A stretch of DNA of 64,000 bases from Pseudomonas guariconensis (lineage in GTDB: Bacteria; Pseudomonadota; Gammaproteobacteria; Pseudomonadales; Pseudomonadaceae). The number at the start of each line of letters is the position of its first letter. Position 1 is the stretch's first letter. Positions 52,494 to 60,169 of the stretch are shown piece after piece. Both the position numbers and the translations under genes were made by a program. The DNA lies in contig NZ_JADLJL010000006.1 of the NCBI RefSeq assembly GCF_015680235.1, positions 62,001 to 126,000 of the forward strand, read 5' to 3'. The notes beneath the pieces are model-generated. The model saw nothing but the letters and a program-made list of their open reading frames with translations. It made no database searches and was not told the DNA's origin.

Positions 52494-53234
52494 TTGTGGG
52501 CGGCTAGATTCGGGCGTCCCAGGTCTCTTTGGCTGCACGCTTGGTGGCGCCTTCTGCGTTTCGAGCTCGAAGAGGACAAGCGCGCCATCCATGACGTCGC
52601 CGACCTGAGCCGTGGTGCGCTGCGGGTAGCCGTGACGCCGACCTTCACCACCTACCTGATCGGCCCGCTGGTGGAGGCCTTTCATCGCCGCCACCCCAAC
52701 ATCACCCTGACCTTGCGCGAAATCGCCCAGGAACACATGGAAGCGCTGTTGCTGGCCGATGAGCTGGATGTAGGGATCGCATTCGACCCCGTGCATGCCC
52801 AGGACATCGCGGCGCAGCGGCTGTTGGTCGAGAGCCTGGCGTTGGTGGTCGGCGAGGCCCCCCCCTTGGCCAAGCACCGTCGTGTCTCGCGACAGGCGCT
52901 GGACGCAGAATCTCTGGTGCTGCTGAGCGGCGAATTCGCCACCCGCGAGCAGATCGACCGCTACTTCCGCGAGCAGGGCGTACGCCCACGGGTGGCGATG
53001 GAGGCCAACGCCATCGGGGCGGTGATCGAGGTGGTGCGCCGCACGACACTGTCGACCTTGCTGCCGGCCAACCTCGCCAACGCTCATGCCGACCTCACCG
53101 CCCTGGACCTGGAGCCGCTGCACCTGCAGCGCACGGCGGTGCTCATGCAGCGCAAGGGCGCCTACCAGACAGCCGCCGCGCGTGCCTTCATCGAGGTGGC
53201 GATGCAGGTGGCAACGGCATTGCAGGAGGTGTGA
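52494..53234 (+). pseudogene. LysR-type (CynR-like) regulator lacking its DNA-binding domain
   Basis: From about 52567 the frame encodes the linker and whole effector-binding domain of a CynR-like LysR regulator (ELEEDKRAIHDVADLSRGAL, then VTPTFTTYLIGPLVEAFHRR, to the normal C-terminus). The usual first 70 or so residues with the helix-turn-helix are missing. Upstream, the in-frame codons (MWAARFGRPRSLWLHAWW) are unrelated. The gene was evidently cut by the island's right boundary. Even if translated it could not bind DNA. Confidence 0.8.
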
Positions 53235-53251
53235 GCACAGTCAACAAAAAG

Positions 53252-53282
53252 GGCATGCCCCGCACTCGACGAAGCATGCCCA
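53252..53282. terminator. Hairpin after the LysR remnant
   Basis: GGGCATGC and GCATGCCC (8 bp) flank a 15-base loop. Preceding AAAAA gives a T-run on the minus strand, so it resembles a minus-strand rho-independent terminator, though no minus-strand gene precedes it; on the plus strand it would end the LysR transcript. Confidence 0.5.
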
Positions 53283-53394
53283 AGAGCGGCATCTACGGCG
53301 AAGGCCGGCCGGGCGATTGCACGGAGGCTGTCCCGCACAAGGTGCCCGGCATGCTAAAGTCCCCGCGTTTCTCGCCCAGCCTAATGGACTCATC

Positions 53395-54411
53395 ATGCCC
53401 GCTCTCGATGCCCACTTGCCCGCCTGGCAGGTGCTCAACGACCGCCACCCCTGTTCTGCCCTGCTGCTGGGCAACGGCGCCAGCCGCGCCTTGTGGAAGC
53501 CGTTCGGTTACTTCTCGTTGTTCGAGGAGGCCCAGCGGGTCCGTCACAAGGCACTGGGCGTAAGCGACCAGGCGCTGTTCAAGGCCTTGGGTACCGAGCT
53601 GTTCGAGCCGGTCCTGAGTATCCTCAACACCACCGTGCGTGCCAATGCCGCGCTGGCGATCAACTCCACCGCACCGCTGAACCGCTACTACTCGATCAAG
53701 GAAGCCCTGATCCACGCCATACGCGCCGTGCACCTGCCCTGGGCGCGGGTGCCAGGTAATACGCTGGCGACGATCAACCAGGCGCTACGCGACTATCGCA
53801 ACGTCTACACCAGCAACTATGACCTGGTGCTGCCCTGGGCCATGCAGCAAGCGCCCGAAGGCTTCGCCGCACTGTTCGACGAACAGGGCTTCTTCGACGT
53901 GCGTCGTACTGCAGGCGAAGGGACACGGGTCGTCCACCTGCACGGTGGCCTGCACTTGCTCAAACTGCCCGACGGCACCACGCGCCTGCGCAGCGCCGAG
54001 TGCAGCGAACTGCTCGATGGGTTTGCCGTGAACATCCCCGGCGAGGTGCCGCTGTTCGTCAATGAAAGCCGCAGCGAAGAAAAACTGCGCGCCATTCGCG
54101 CGTCGGACTACCTGTCGTGGGGGCTGGGGAAACTGGCCGAGGAACGCGAAGGCCTGTGCCTGTTCGGCCAGCATCTGGACGCCAGCGACCAGCACCTGCT
54201 CGATGCCATCCGTCAGGCTCGGCCAAGGCATTTGTCGATTGCCATCCGGCCGCTGAGCGAAGCATCGGTCATCAACCAGAAGCAACATTTCGTTCAGCGG
54301 TTTGCCGACATGCCGGAAACGGAGCTGCATTTCTTCGATGCCAGCAGCCATCCGCTGGGTAGCCCGGAATTGGCGATCGAGGTACCCGCGGATTACATGC
54401 AGCGGCGGTAA
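53395..54411 (+). CDS. DUF4917 family protein, SIR2-like fold
   Basis: A 338-residue protein. CSALLLGNGASRALW at the N-terminus, RNVYTSNYDLVLPWAM in the middle and RVVHLHGGLHLLK later form the nucleotide-binding pattern of DUF4917, a family related to SIR2-like domains; the last third has GLCLFGQHLDASDQHLL. NAD binding or hydrolysis is possible. SIR2-like proteins often act in phage defence, but DUF4917 genes also occur in ordinary pseudomonad chromosomes, and this one has host-like GC. The ATG at 53395 begins the conserved region. A stand-alone gene with no clear operon partner. Confidence 0.75.
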   Translation: MPALDAHLPAWQVLNDRHPCSALLLGNGASRALWKPFGYFSLFEEAQRVRHKALGVSDQALFKALGTELFEPVLSILNTTVRANAALAINSTAPLNRYYSIKEALIHAIRAVHLPWARVPGNTLATINQALRDYRNVYTSNYDLVLPWAMQQAPEGFAALFDEQGFFDVRRTAGEGTRVVHLHGGLHLLKLPDGTTRLRSAECSELLDGFAVNIPGEVPLFVNESRSEEKLRAIRASDYLSWGLGKLAEEREGLCLFGQHLDASDQHLLDAIRQARPRHLSIAIRPLSEASVINQKQHFVQRFADMPETELHFFDASSHPLGSPELAIEVPADYMQRR

Positions 54412-54950
54412 GCCACCCTGATTCTATCTACCGACATTCCCACTGCATTGATAATGTCTCATGAGCAACTGTTTTAACAGTCTGTGGCACACTGCCCTGA
54501 ATATCCATCAAGGTGCATGCAGCGATGGTCAGGCACCAAGCCATCACTAAGTAGCATGTTAGCCGCCATCCATCGCGGCATTATCACCGTAACATCCTAG
54601 TCGTTTATCAAGCTGATCTGGTCAGACCCAGTGCCTATGCATTCGCTTTGGGCTCTACGTATTTTCTTGCCTCGACTCATCCTGCAGGACATGTGCTTGA
54701 TCGCACCCACAAACACTGAACATTTAAAATCGCCCCCACCCGCCATAAATAAGAAACTCCCTACAAAATTTTAGGCCCCATCTGTAGTCCCGCGCTGAAA
54801 TTACAATAGCCCTCCCGAAAAGCGTTGACCCATTTTGCCTCCTACTGTTTTATCTGGCTCACACATTGCCTGAGCAGTCTCACAAGCAATGCACCATAAA
54901 GTTCGAACCGCTCACACGCATTCACGACTAAAACCAAACAGAGCCAGCAG
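54412..54950. other. AT-rich intergenic region before the homospermidine operon
   Basis: About 540 bases with much lower GC than the flanking core genes. ACTGTT-TT-AACAGT (54468-54481) is a short perfect palindrome that could be an operator. No open frame with coding character was found. The promoter of the following operon must lie here, but I could not choose one convincingly. Confidence 0.5.
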
Positions 54951-56339
54951 ATGAAGATAATAATTATTGGTTACGGGGCGGTATCCGCTGCTTTCTTACC
55001 CATTCTCGTCAGCGAACTGGGTCAGACAATCACATCACTGAAAATCATTGCGCCTTGCATTGAAGACAGACAAACGCGTACACATGGGCTCACTATAACC
55101 TGGCACAACCAAGCGCTGACAAAAGAAAACTATACGAACACCCTCAAAGATTTAGATGAGGAAACCTGCCTCATCAATCTTTCCGTCGATGTCGCAACTC
55201 TCCCACTCGTATTATTTTGCCAAGAGAAAGGAGCTCTATACTTAGACACCTGCATTGAACCATGGGCCGGGCACTATACAAACAGCAATATAGACCTCCA
55301 AAAAAGAACGAACCACTCTTTGCGAGCGCACCTTCTCGCGGAGAAACGGCTGTTTCGCAATGGACCAACGGCTGTCATCGCTCATGGAGCAAATCCCGGC
55401 TTGGTATCGCACTTCGTCAAACAAGCCTTGCTCAACCTTCGACATGATTTGATGGGAGCGAGCGATCACATCCCTGCTACGCGCCAAGAGTGGGCGCAAC
55501 TGGCCTGGAAACTAAACATTAAAACAATACACATCGCCGAGCATGACACTCAAGCAGCCAAGATCGCAAAGCATCCGGATGAGTTTGTAAACACATGGTC
55601 TGTGGATGGATTTATTGGAGAAGGATGCCAACCCTCAGAGCTCGGGTGGGGGACACATGAACAGACACTACCTGACGGTGCTAAATTTCATACACCCACG
55701 TGTAAAAAATCAATTTACCTGAACCGTCCAGGCACTTCCGTCCGGATAAAGACCTGGACACCGGCATGCGGCCCGTGTTTAGGATTTCTTATCACCCACA
55801 ATGAATCCCTCTCGTTATCTGACTATCTGACATATAGGCCCAACGACCAAGAAATTTATAGACCGACCGTAACCTATGCCTATCATCCATGCAACGATGC
55901 AATCCTATCTGTGCATGAACTCAACGGCAACTCATTGAGGCCGCAGCGGCACAGACGCGTGTTAAAAGGTGATGAAATAATTAGTGGTGCCGACTATCTC
56001 GGCGTACTTCTCATGGGGCATGAAAAAAATGCGTATTGGTACGGCTCCGTGCTGAAGAACACTACCGCTCAGACGTTGAACCCTGCAAGCTCAGCCACCA
56101 CACTACAAGTAGCAGCTGGCGTTCTTGCTGGCATAAAGTGGGCGCTTAAACACCCCAAGCGAGGCATCGTGGAGGCGGAAGAAATGGACTTCGCGTTTGC
56201 GCTTGATATTTCTCGACGCTACCTAGGCGACATGGTCGGCGTCTACACGGAATGGATACCCACTTGTAACAAAGAAGTTCTGTTTCCGAGCGAATCCAAC
56301 TCCGATGATGCTTGGCAATTCGAAAACTTCTTAGAGTAA
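54951..56339 (+). CDS. hss: Homospermidine synthase
   Basis: A 462-residue NAD-dependent enzyme that joins two putrescine-derived aminobutyl groups into sym-homospermidine. The N-terminal Rossmann motif is IIIIGYGAVSAAFLP. The conserved blocks LYLDTCIEPWAGHY, AHGANPGLVSHFVKQAL, FVNTWSVDGFIGEG, ELGWGTHEQTLP and YAYHPCNDAILSVHEL match the family across its length. GC and codon use are far below the surrounding genes, a sign of transfer. It starts a three-gene operon with a di-iron protein and an exporter; a Shine-Dalgarno-like AGCCAGCAG precedes the ATG weakly. Confidence 0.93.
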   Translation: MKIIIIGYGAVSAAFLPILVSELGQTITSLKIIAPCIEDRQTRTHGLTITWHNQALTKENYTNTLKDLDEETCLINLSVDVATLPLVLFCQEKGALYLDTCIEPWAGHYTNSNIDLQKRTNHSLRAHLLAEKRLFRNGPTAVIAHGANPGLVSHFVKQALLNLRHDLMGASDHIPATRQEWAQLAWKLNIKTIHIAEHDTQAAKIAKHPDEFVNTWSVDGFIGEGCQPSELGWGTHEQTLPDGAKFHTPTCKKSIYLNRPGTSVRIKTWTPACGPCLGFLITHNESLSLSDYLTYRPNDQEIYRPTVTYAYHPCNDAILSVHELNGNSLRPQRHRRVLKGDEIISGADYLGVLLMGHEKNAYWYGSVLKNTTAQTLNPASSATTLQVAAGVLAGIKWALKHPKRGIVEAEEMDFAFALDISRRYLGDMVGVYTEWIPTCNKEVLFPSESNSDDAWQFENFLE

Positions 56340-56356
56340 GCACAAGGAGTGCGCCC

Positions 56357-57088
56357 ATGAACCATACAAAAACAGCCATCAACCTGAAGTGCTACGACTG
56401 GTCCTCTGTAGAGCTGCTGAAAGATTTAACGCCAGATACAATTACCGGTTGCAGAAAAAGAATCAACATACGCCAACGAAATTTCTGGCACGACATGAGC
56501 TCAGAGTTCGACTCAAGACACTTCCTGACTTACCTTCTTAGGCGAGAAGACTTGTTCCTTAGCGATGAATTCCTCGAATTTGTCTGCTTATGGCATCTTG
56601 ACGAACAAAATCACTACCGGGGACTTCGCAAAATAAACAGCGTCCTTTATGCCCAAAGCGAAGAACATATTGACCAGAAAATCAAGTCCAGGAAACCTGA
56701 CTTCGAATTAATTTCCCCGTTCCTGCGCGACGAATTTACCATATTGCTATCCATTGCTTTTGACGAAATCACCAGCACAAGAGCCTACAAACAAGACTTT
56801 GAGCTTTATGACAGCCTGGGCCCGCGCTGCTTATCAACCTGGATAAGGCATGCCGCAAGGGATGAAGCGGCTCATTATGGAAACGCTATTAAACTTTTAA
56901 AACTCCACCACACATCAAGGTTCGAAGAGGCGTCAGCTTTCTTGAGCGACATCATCGACTTTGAGAGCAGCCATGCGTTCACTTACCAAAATACCTTTAT
57001 ATTCGACCATGACACAGACGACTTCTCGAACGTGCTTTTTCATCAAAGCCGAACAACGATACTTGATACCCTAGGAAAAGCGTCATGA
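56357..57088 (+). CDS. Ferritin-like di-iron protein, putative oxygenase
   Basis: A 243-residue, mostly helical protein. The ligand pattern of a four-helix di-iron site is present: E83-x-x-H86 (LDEQNHYRGL), E137 (AFDEITSTRAY) and E170-x-x-H173 (RDEAAHYGNA), with an earlier Glu in helix 1. Similar sites occur in acyl-ACP desaturases, AurF-type N-oxygenases and related enzymes; the subfamily is not clear to me. AAGGAG precedes the ATG at 7 bases, and the gene overlaps the exporter by 4 bases. Between a polyamine synthase and a permease, an oxidation or N-oxygenation of a polyamine is a reasonable guess, not shown. Confidence 0.75.
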   Translation: MNHTKTAINLKCYDWSSVELLKDLTPDTITGCRKRINIRQRNFWHDMSSEFDSRHFLTYLLRREDLFLSDEFLEFVCLWHLDEQNHYRGLRKINSVLYAQSEEHIDQKIKSRKPDFELISPFLRDEFTILLSIAFDEITSTRAYKQDFELYDSLGPRCLSTWIRHAARDEAAHYGNAIKLLKLHHTSRFEEASAFLSDIIDFESSHAFTYQNTFIFDHDTDDFSNVLFHQSRTTILDTLGKAS

Positions 57089-57996
57089 GCTGGCTATTTT
57101 TTTCACTCATGGCTCCACTGCTGTGGAGCCTGTCCAACATGATCGATAAATTTGCAATCAATAACATAACATCCAATTACATCTCTTTTATCTTCCTGTT
57201 GAGCATTGGAAATATTTTTTTCGCCGCCATTATCTATGCTTTCCTAAGGCCCAAAGACCTAGACGTAGCCTTCGCCTGCATAAACTTAATTTCAGGCATT
57301 GCTATATTTTTGCAATACTTCGCCTACAGCTACTCCCTAGAAGACATGGATGTGTCGATTGTCATACCGATTCACCAATCCGAACCTCTATTCGTACTCA
57401 TCGCTTCAGCACTGCTATTCAATAGCATCCCCACATACGGGCAAATGGGAGGTTTCTTATTGATAACGAGTGGTATCCTCTTGCTATGCGCATCTGGTAA
57501 GACCCTTGACGGTCTAGGCCAGAAAAAGCACATCATGATGATCTTGGTTTCCGCTTTTTTTGGCGCAGCATCAACAGTAATTTCAGACGAGATACTTAAA
57601 GTAACAAGTTTAGCGCCCGTGCTGCTCTTTAACTTTCTAGGTTACGCGCTCGGTGGTTTACTGCTGCTTTTGATTCCTCATTGCCGAAGGCTGATCACGC
57701 ATGATCTGAAGCAGTTTAACCTCAAGCAGTTTGGGGTCTTCGGCCTCACCAACACTTTCGATGTCGGCGGCTATATATTCTTTATGGCGGCTCTGTCTGC
57801 GGGCGGTGGTGCTGCGTTGGTATCCGTCGTCGTCAGCATACACCCCTTATTTGTCCTACTGTTTGGGTTCCTTGCCACCCGCTATTTTCCAACTCTTCTA
57901 ACCGAGGACATCGCACCGACCAGCCTATTACGCAAAACCACATCCATTCTGGTAATCGTAGCTGGCGTTGCCGTCATATCATTACACGATGGCTGA
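57085..57996 (+). CDS. EamA/DMT-superfamily transporter
   Basis: A 303-residue membrane protein with ten predicted helices in two EamA halves; SIVIPIHQSEPLFVLIASA in the first and AALVSVVVSIHPLFVLLFG in the second are the paired helix signatures. Most relatives export metabolites or amino compounds. Its start overlaps the di-iron gene's stop (ATGA), so it is translationally coupled and probably exports the operon's product. Low GC like its two partners. Confidence 0.88.
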   Translation: MSWLFFSLMAPLLWSLSNMIDKFAINNITSNYISFIFLLSIGNIFFAAIIYAFLRPKDLDVAFACINLISGIAIFLQYFAYSYSLEDMDVSIVIPIHQSEPLFVLIASALLFNSIPTYGQMGGFLLITSGILLLCASGKTLDGLGQKKHIMMILVSAFFGAASTVISDEILKVTSLAPVLLFNFLGYALGGLLLLLIPHCRRLITHDLKQFNLKQFGVFGLTNTFDVGGYIFFMAALSAGGGAALVSVVVSIHPLFVLLFGFLATRYFPTLLTEDIAPTSLLRKTTSILVIVAGVAVISLHDG

Positions 57997-58016
57997 TATC
58001 GAAGGGCGCTGGACTA

Positions 58017-59228
58017 TCAAATCAACCCATCCTGACGCAACAACGTCTCCAGGCAATGCTCCTGCACCCCGTAGAACGCCTTGAGCTGCCCGATCTTTTC
58101 CAGCAGCGCGCGGTTATCCACCGGCTGCCGGCGCTTGACCGCCAGGATCATCTTGTTCTTGTTGGTGTGCTCCAACGAAATGAACTCGAACACCTTGGTC
58201 TCGTACCCGCAGGCCTCCAGGTACAACGCGCGCAGGCTGTCGGTGAGCATCTCGGCTTGCTGGCCGAGGTGCAGGCCGTATTGCAGCATCGGTTGCAGCA
58301 GCCCTGGACTGTGCAGCTGCGGGCGGATCTGTTTGTGGCAGCACGGCGAGCACATGATGATCGCGGCGTTGCAGCGGATGCCGGTGTGGATGGCGTAGTC
58401 GGTGGCGATGTCGCAGGCGTGCAGGGCGATCATCACTTCGATGGCCTCCGGCACCACGCTGCGCACGTCGCCGCACTGAAACTCAAGGCCCGGGTGATCC
58501 AGGCGCGCGGCGGCGGCATTGCACAAATCGACCATGTCCTGGCGCAGTTCGACGCCGGTCACCTGCGCCTCACGGGCCAGGGTATTGCGCAGGTAGTCAT
58601 GCATGGCGAAGGTCAGGTAGCCCTTACCCGAACCGAAGTCCGCCACCCGCAGTGGCTGATCCGCAGCGAGCGGCGCGCTGGCCAGGGCATGGTCGAACAC
58701 TTCGATGAATTTGTTGATCTGCTTCCACTTTCGCGACATCGACGGAATCAACGCGCCCTGGGCGTCGGTCACGCCGAGGTCGCGCAGGAACGGCCGCGAC
58801 AGCTCCAGGTAGCGCTTCTTCTCCCGGTCGTGGGCAGCGCCCGCCTGCTCACGGGCCGGCTGGGCGACATGGCGCTGGAGCATCGGCTTGCCCTTCTTGC
58901 TGAAGCCCAGTTGCACTTCACCTTCTGCGGTGAACAGGTGGGCATTGCGAAAGCTTTCTGGCAGCAGGTCGGCGACCAGTGCCTGGGCCTCCTTCAGCGG
59001 CAGGTTGCGGGTGATGTCGCGGGTCTGGTGACGGTAGACCAGCGACAGGCACGGCTGGCCTTTGACCACCACGGGCTTGGCGATGATCCGCTGCAGGGTC
59101 TGGTCGGCGCCGACCGGGCGCGCCAGCACCAGCTTGGCCAGGCTGCCCCCGTGCAGGGCATCGGCCAGCAGGCCAAGGAACTGGGCACGCGCATCCGGCG
59201 CGGTGGTGGCGGAAGGTGTGGCGGACAT
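58017..59228 (-). CDS. SAM-dependent methyltransferase (Methyltransf_32-like)
   Basis: A 403-residue protein. An N-terminal family-specific region of about 170 residues (with SLVYRHQTRDITRNLPLKEA) is followed by a class I methyltransferase domain: motif I VADFGSGKGYLTFAMHDY, then VTGVELRQDMVDLC and a post-motif ALHACDIATDYAI. CSPCCHKQIRPQL carries two adjacent Cys. The arrangement resembles proteins suspected to modify rRNA or tRNA; the substrate is unknown. The start ATG at 59228 is the first supported by family-like sequence. Core-like GC resumes here, marking the right edge of the low-GC block. Confidence 0.8.
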   Translation of the reverse strand: MSATPSATTAPDARAQFLGLLADALHGGSLAKLVLARPVGADQTLQRIIAKPVVVKGQPCLSLVYRHQTRDITRNLPLKEAQALVADLLPESFRNAHLFTAEGEVQLGFSKKGKPMLQRHVAQPAREQAGAAHDREKKRYLELSRPFLRDLGVTDAQGALIPSMSRKWKQINKFIEVFDHALASAPLAADQPLRVADFGSGKGYLTFAMHDYLRNTLAREAQVTGVELRQDMVDLCNAAAARLDHPGLEFQCGDVRSVVPEAIEVMIALHACDIATDYAIHTGIRCNAAIIMCSPCCHKQIRPQLHSPGLLQPMLQYGLHLGQQAEMLTDSLRALYLEACGYETKVFEFISLEHTNKNKMILAVKRRQPVDNRALLEKIGQLKAFYGVQEHCLETLLRQDGLI

Positions 59229-59326
59229 GGGAAGTGGGTGCCTCGAAATGCGGGGAGCGCAACGCGCAATGGCGGGCATTCTACGTCGATGCCCGCCCTG
59301 CGCGAAGGCTTTCTCGATGGACGCGG

Positions 59327-59944
59327 CTAGTCGAGGATCACCAGGCGGTTGGGCAGTTCGTTGCGCGCGCAGGTCGGCGGCACATGCTCGCTGAACAATT
59401 CGCCACACGCTTCGATGCACTCGACGAAGCCTTGCAGGGTCTGCCCTTGGCGCACCTGCTCGGTGAAGCGCGCGACGAGCGCCTCGCGGGCCTGGTCCGG
59501 CAGATGACGGGCAATGCCTTCGTCCACCAGGATCTCCACGTGGCGCTCGGCTTCGCTGACGAAGATCAGCACCCCCGTCGCGCCGGCGGTGCGTTGCAGG
59601 TTCAGCTCCAGGAACTGCTGCCGGGCCAGGCCCGACGCACGACGCTGGCGCAACAGACGCGGTACCAGGTGGCTGGCCAGGCGCGGATTGCGCAGTAACA
59701 GGCAGAGGATGACGAACGTGATCATCTGGGCCACCAGCAAGGTGCGAATATCGGGCCAACCCAAGGCCAGGCGTGCGAAGCCCGGTATCGCCAGGGCCAG
59801 CAGTGCAGCCCACAACAGTGGCAGGTAGGCGTAATCGTCGGCGCGCCGCGCCAGCACAGTCACCAGCTCCGCATCGGTGCGCTGCTCGGCGCGGGCGATG
59901 GCCTCGGCGATCTGGCGCTGTTCGTATTCGTTGAAAACAGTCAT
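59327..59944 (-). CDS. TPM-domain membrane protein
   Basis: A 205-residue protein with two central hydrophobic segments (about 42-62 and 66-86) and a TPM fold assembled from the N-terminal helix (EQRQIAEAIARAEQRTDAEL) and the C-terminal half (GVLIFVSEAERHVEILVDEGI). Stand-alone TPM proteins of this sort often accompany lemA genes, which are not seen nearby here. Biochemical role unknown; phosphatase activity is reported for plant TPM relatives. Confidence 0.82.
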   Translation of the reverse strand: MTVFNEYEQRQIAEAIARAEQRTDAELVTVLARRADDYAYLPLLWAALLALAIPGFARLALGWPDIRTLLVAQMITFVILCLLLRNPRLASHLVPRLLRQRRASGLARQQFLELNLQRTAGATGVLIFVSEAERHVEILVDEGIARHLPDQAREALVARFTEQVRQGQTLQGFVECIEACGELFSEHVPPTCARNELPNRLVILD

Positions 59945-60169
59945 GCCCTGGGTCTCTCGGTCGTTCTTATAGTTGTTGTCCCGGCAGCCGGTCGGCGGGA
60001 GTGTATCTCATGACACGCCCCAGATGAGGCATAATCCGCCGCTGCATTGGACCCTGCAGGGCGGATCGGCCAAGAAACGCCCGGCGAACCGTACAAGAAC
60101 AGCCGCCAAGAAAACTCAGGCCGGGCGCGTATCTTCGTGGATACGGCATTGGCCACGACAACGGAATTC

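Larger units (their letters stand above)
44962..52560. other. Defence island inserted downstream of tRNA-Gly(CCC)
   Basis: The segment starts at the 3' end of the tRNA and ends where a LysR gene resumes without its N-terminal part. It carries a retron, a CBASS pair and several small or degraded genes, lacks the REP elements frequent elsewhere, and has lower GC. No integrase gene and no second copy of the tRNA 3' end were found, so it is probably an immobilised remnant. The first 170 bases after the tRNA hold no gene I can support. Confidence 0.75.

Noticed and set aside
44936..52560. Search for an attachment-site repeat of the tRNA 3' end
   Set aside because: No second copy of GGTTCGATTCCCTCTACCCG was found in or beyond the island, so no att pair can be claimed.
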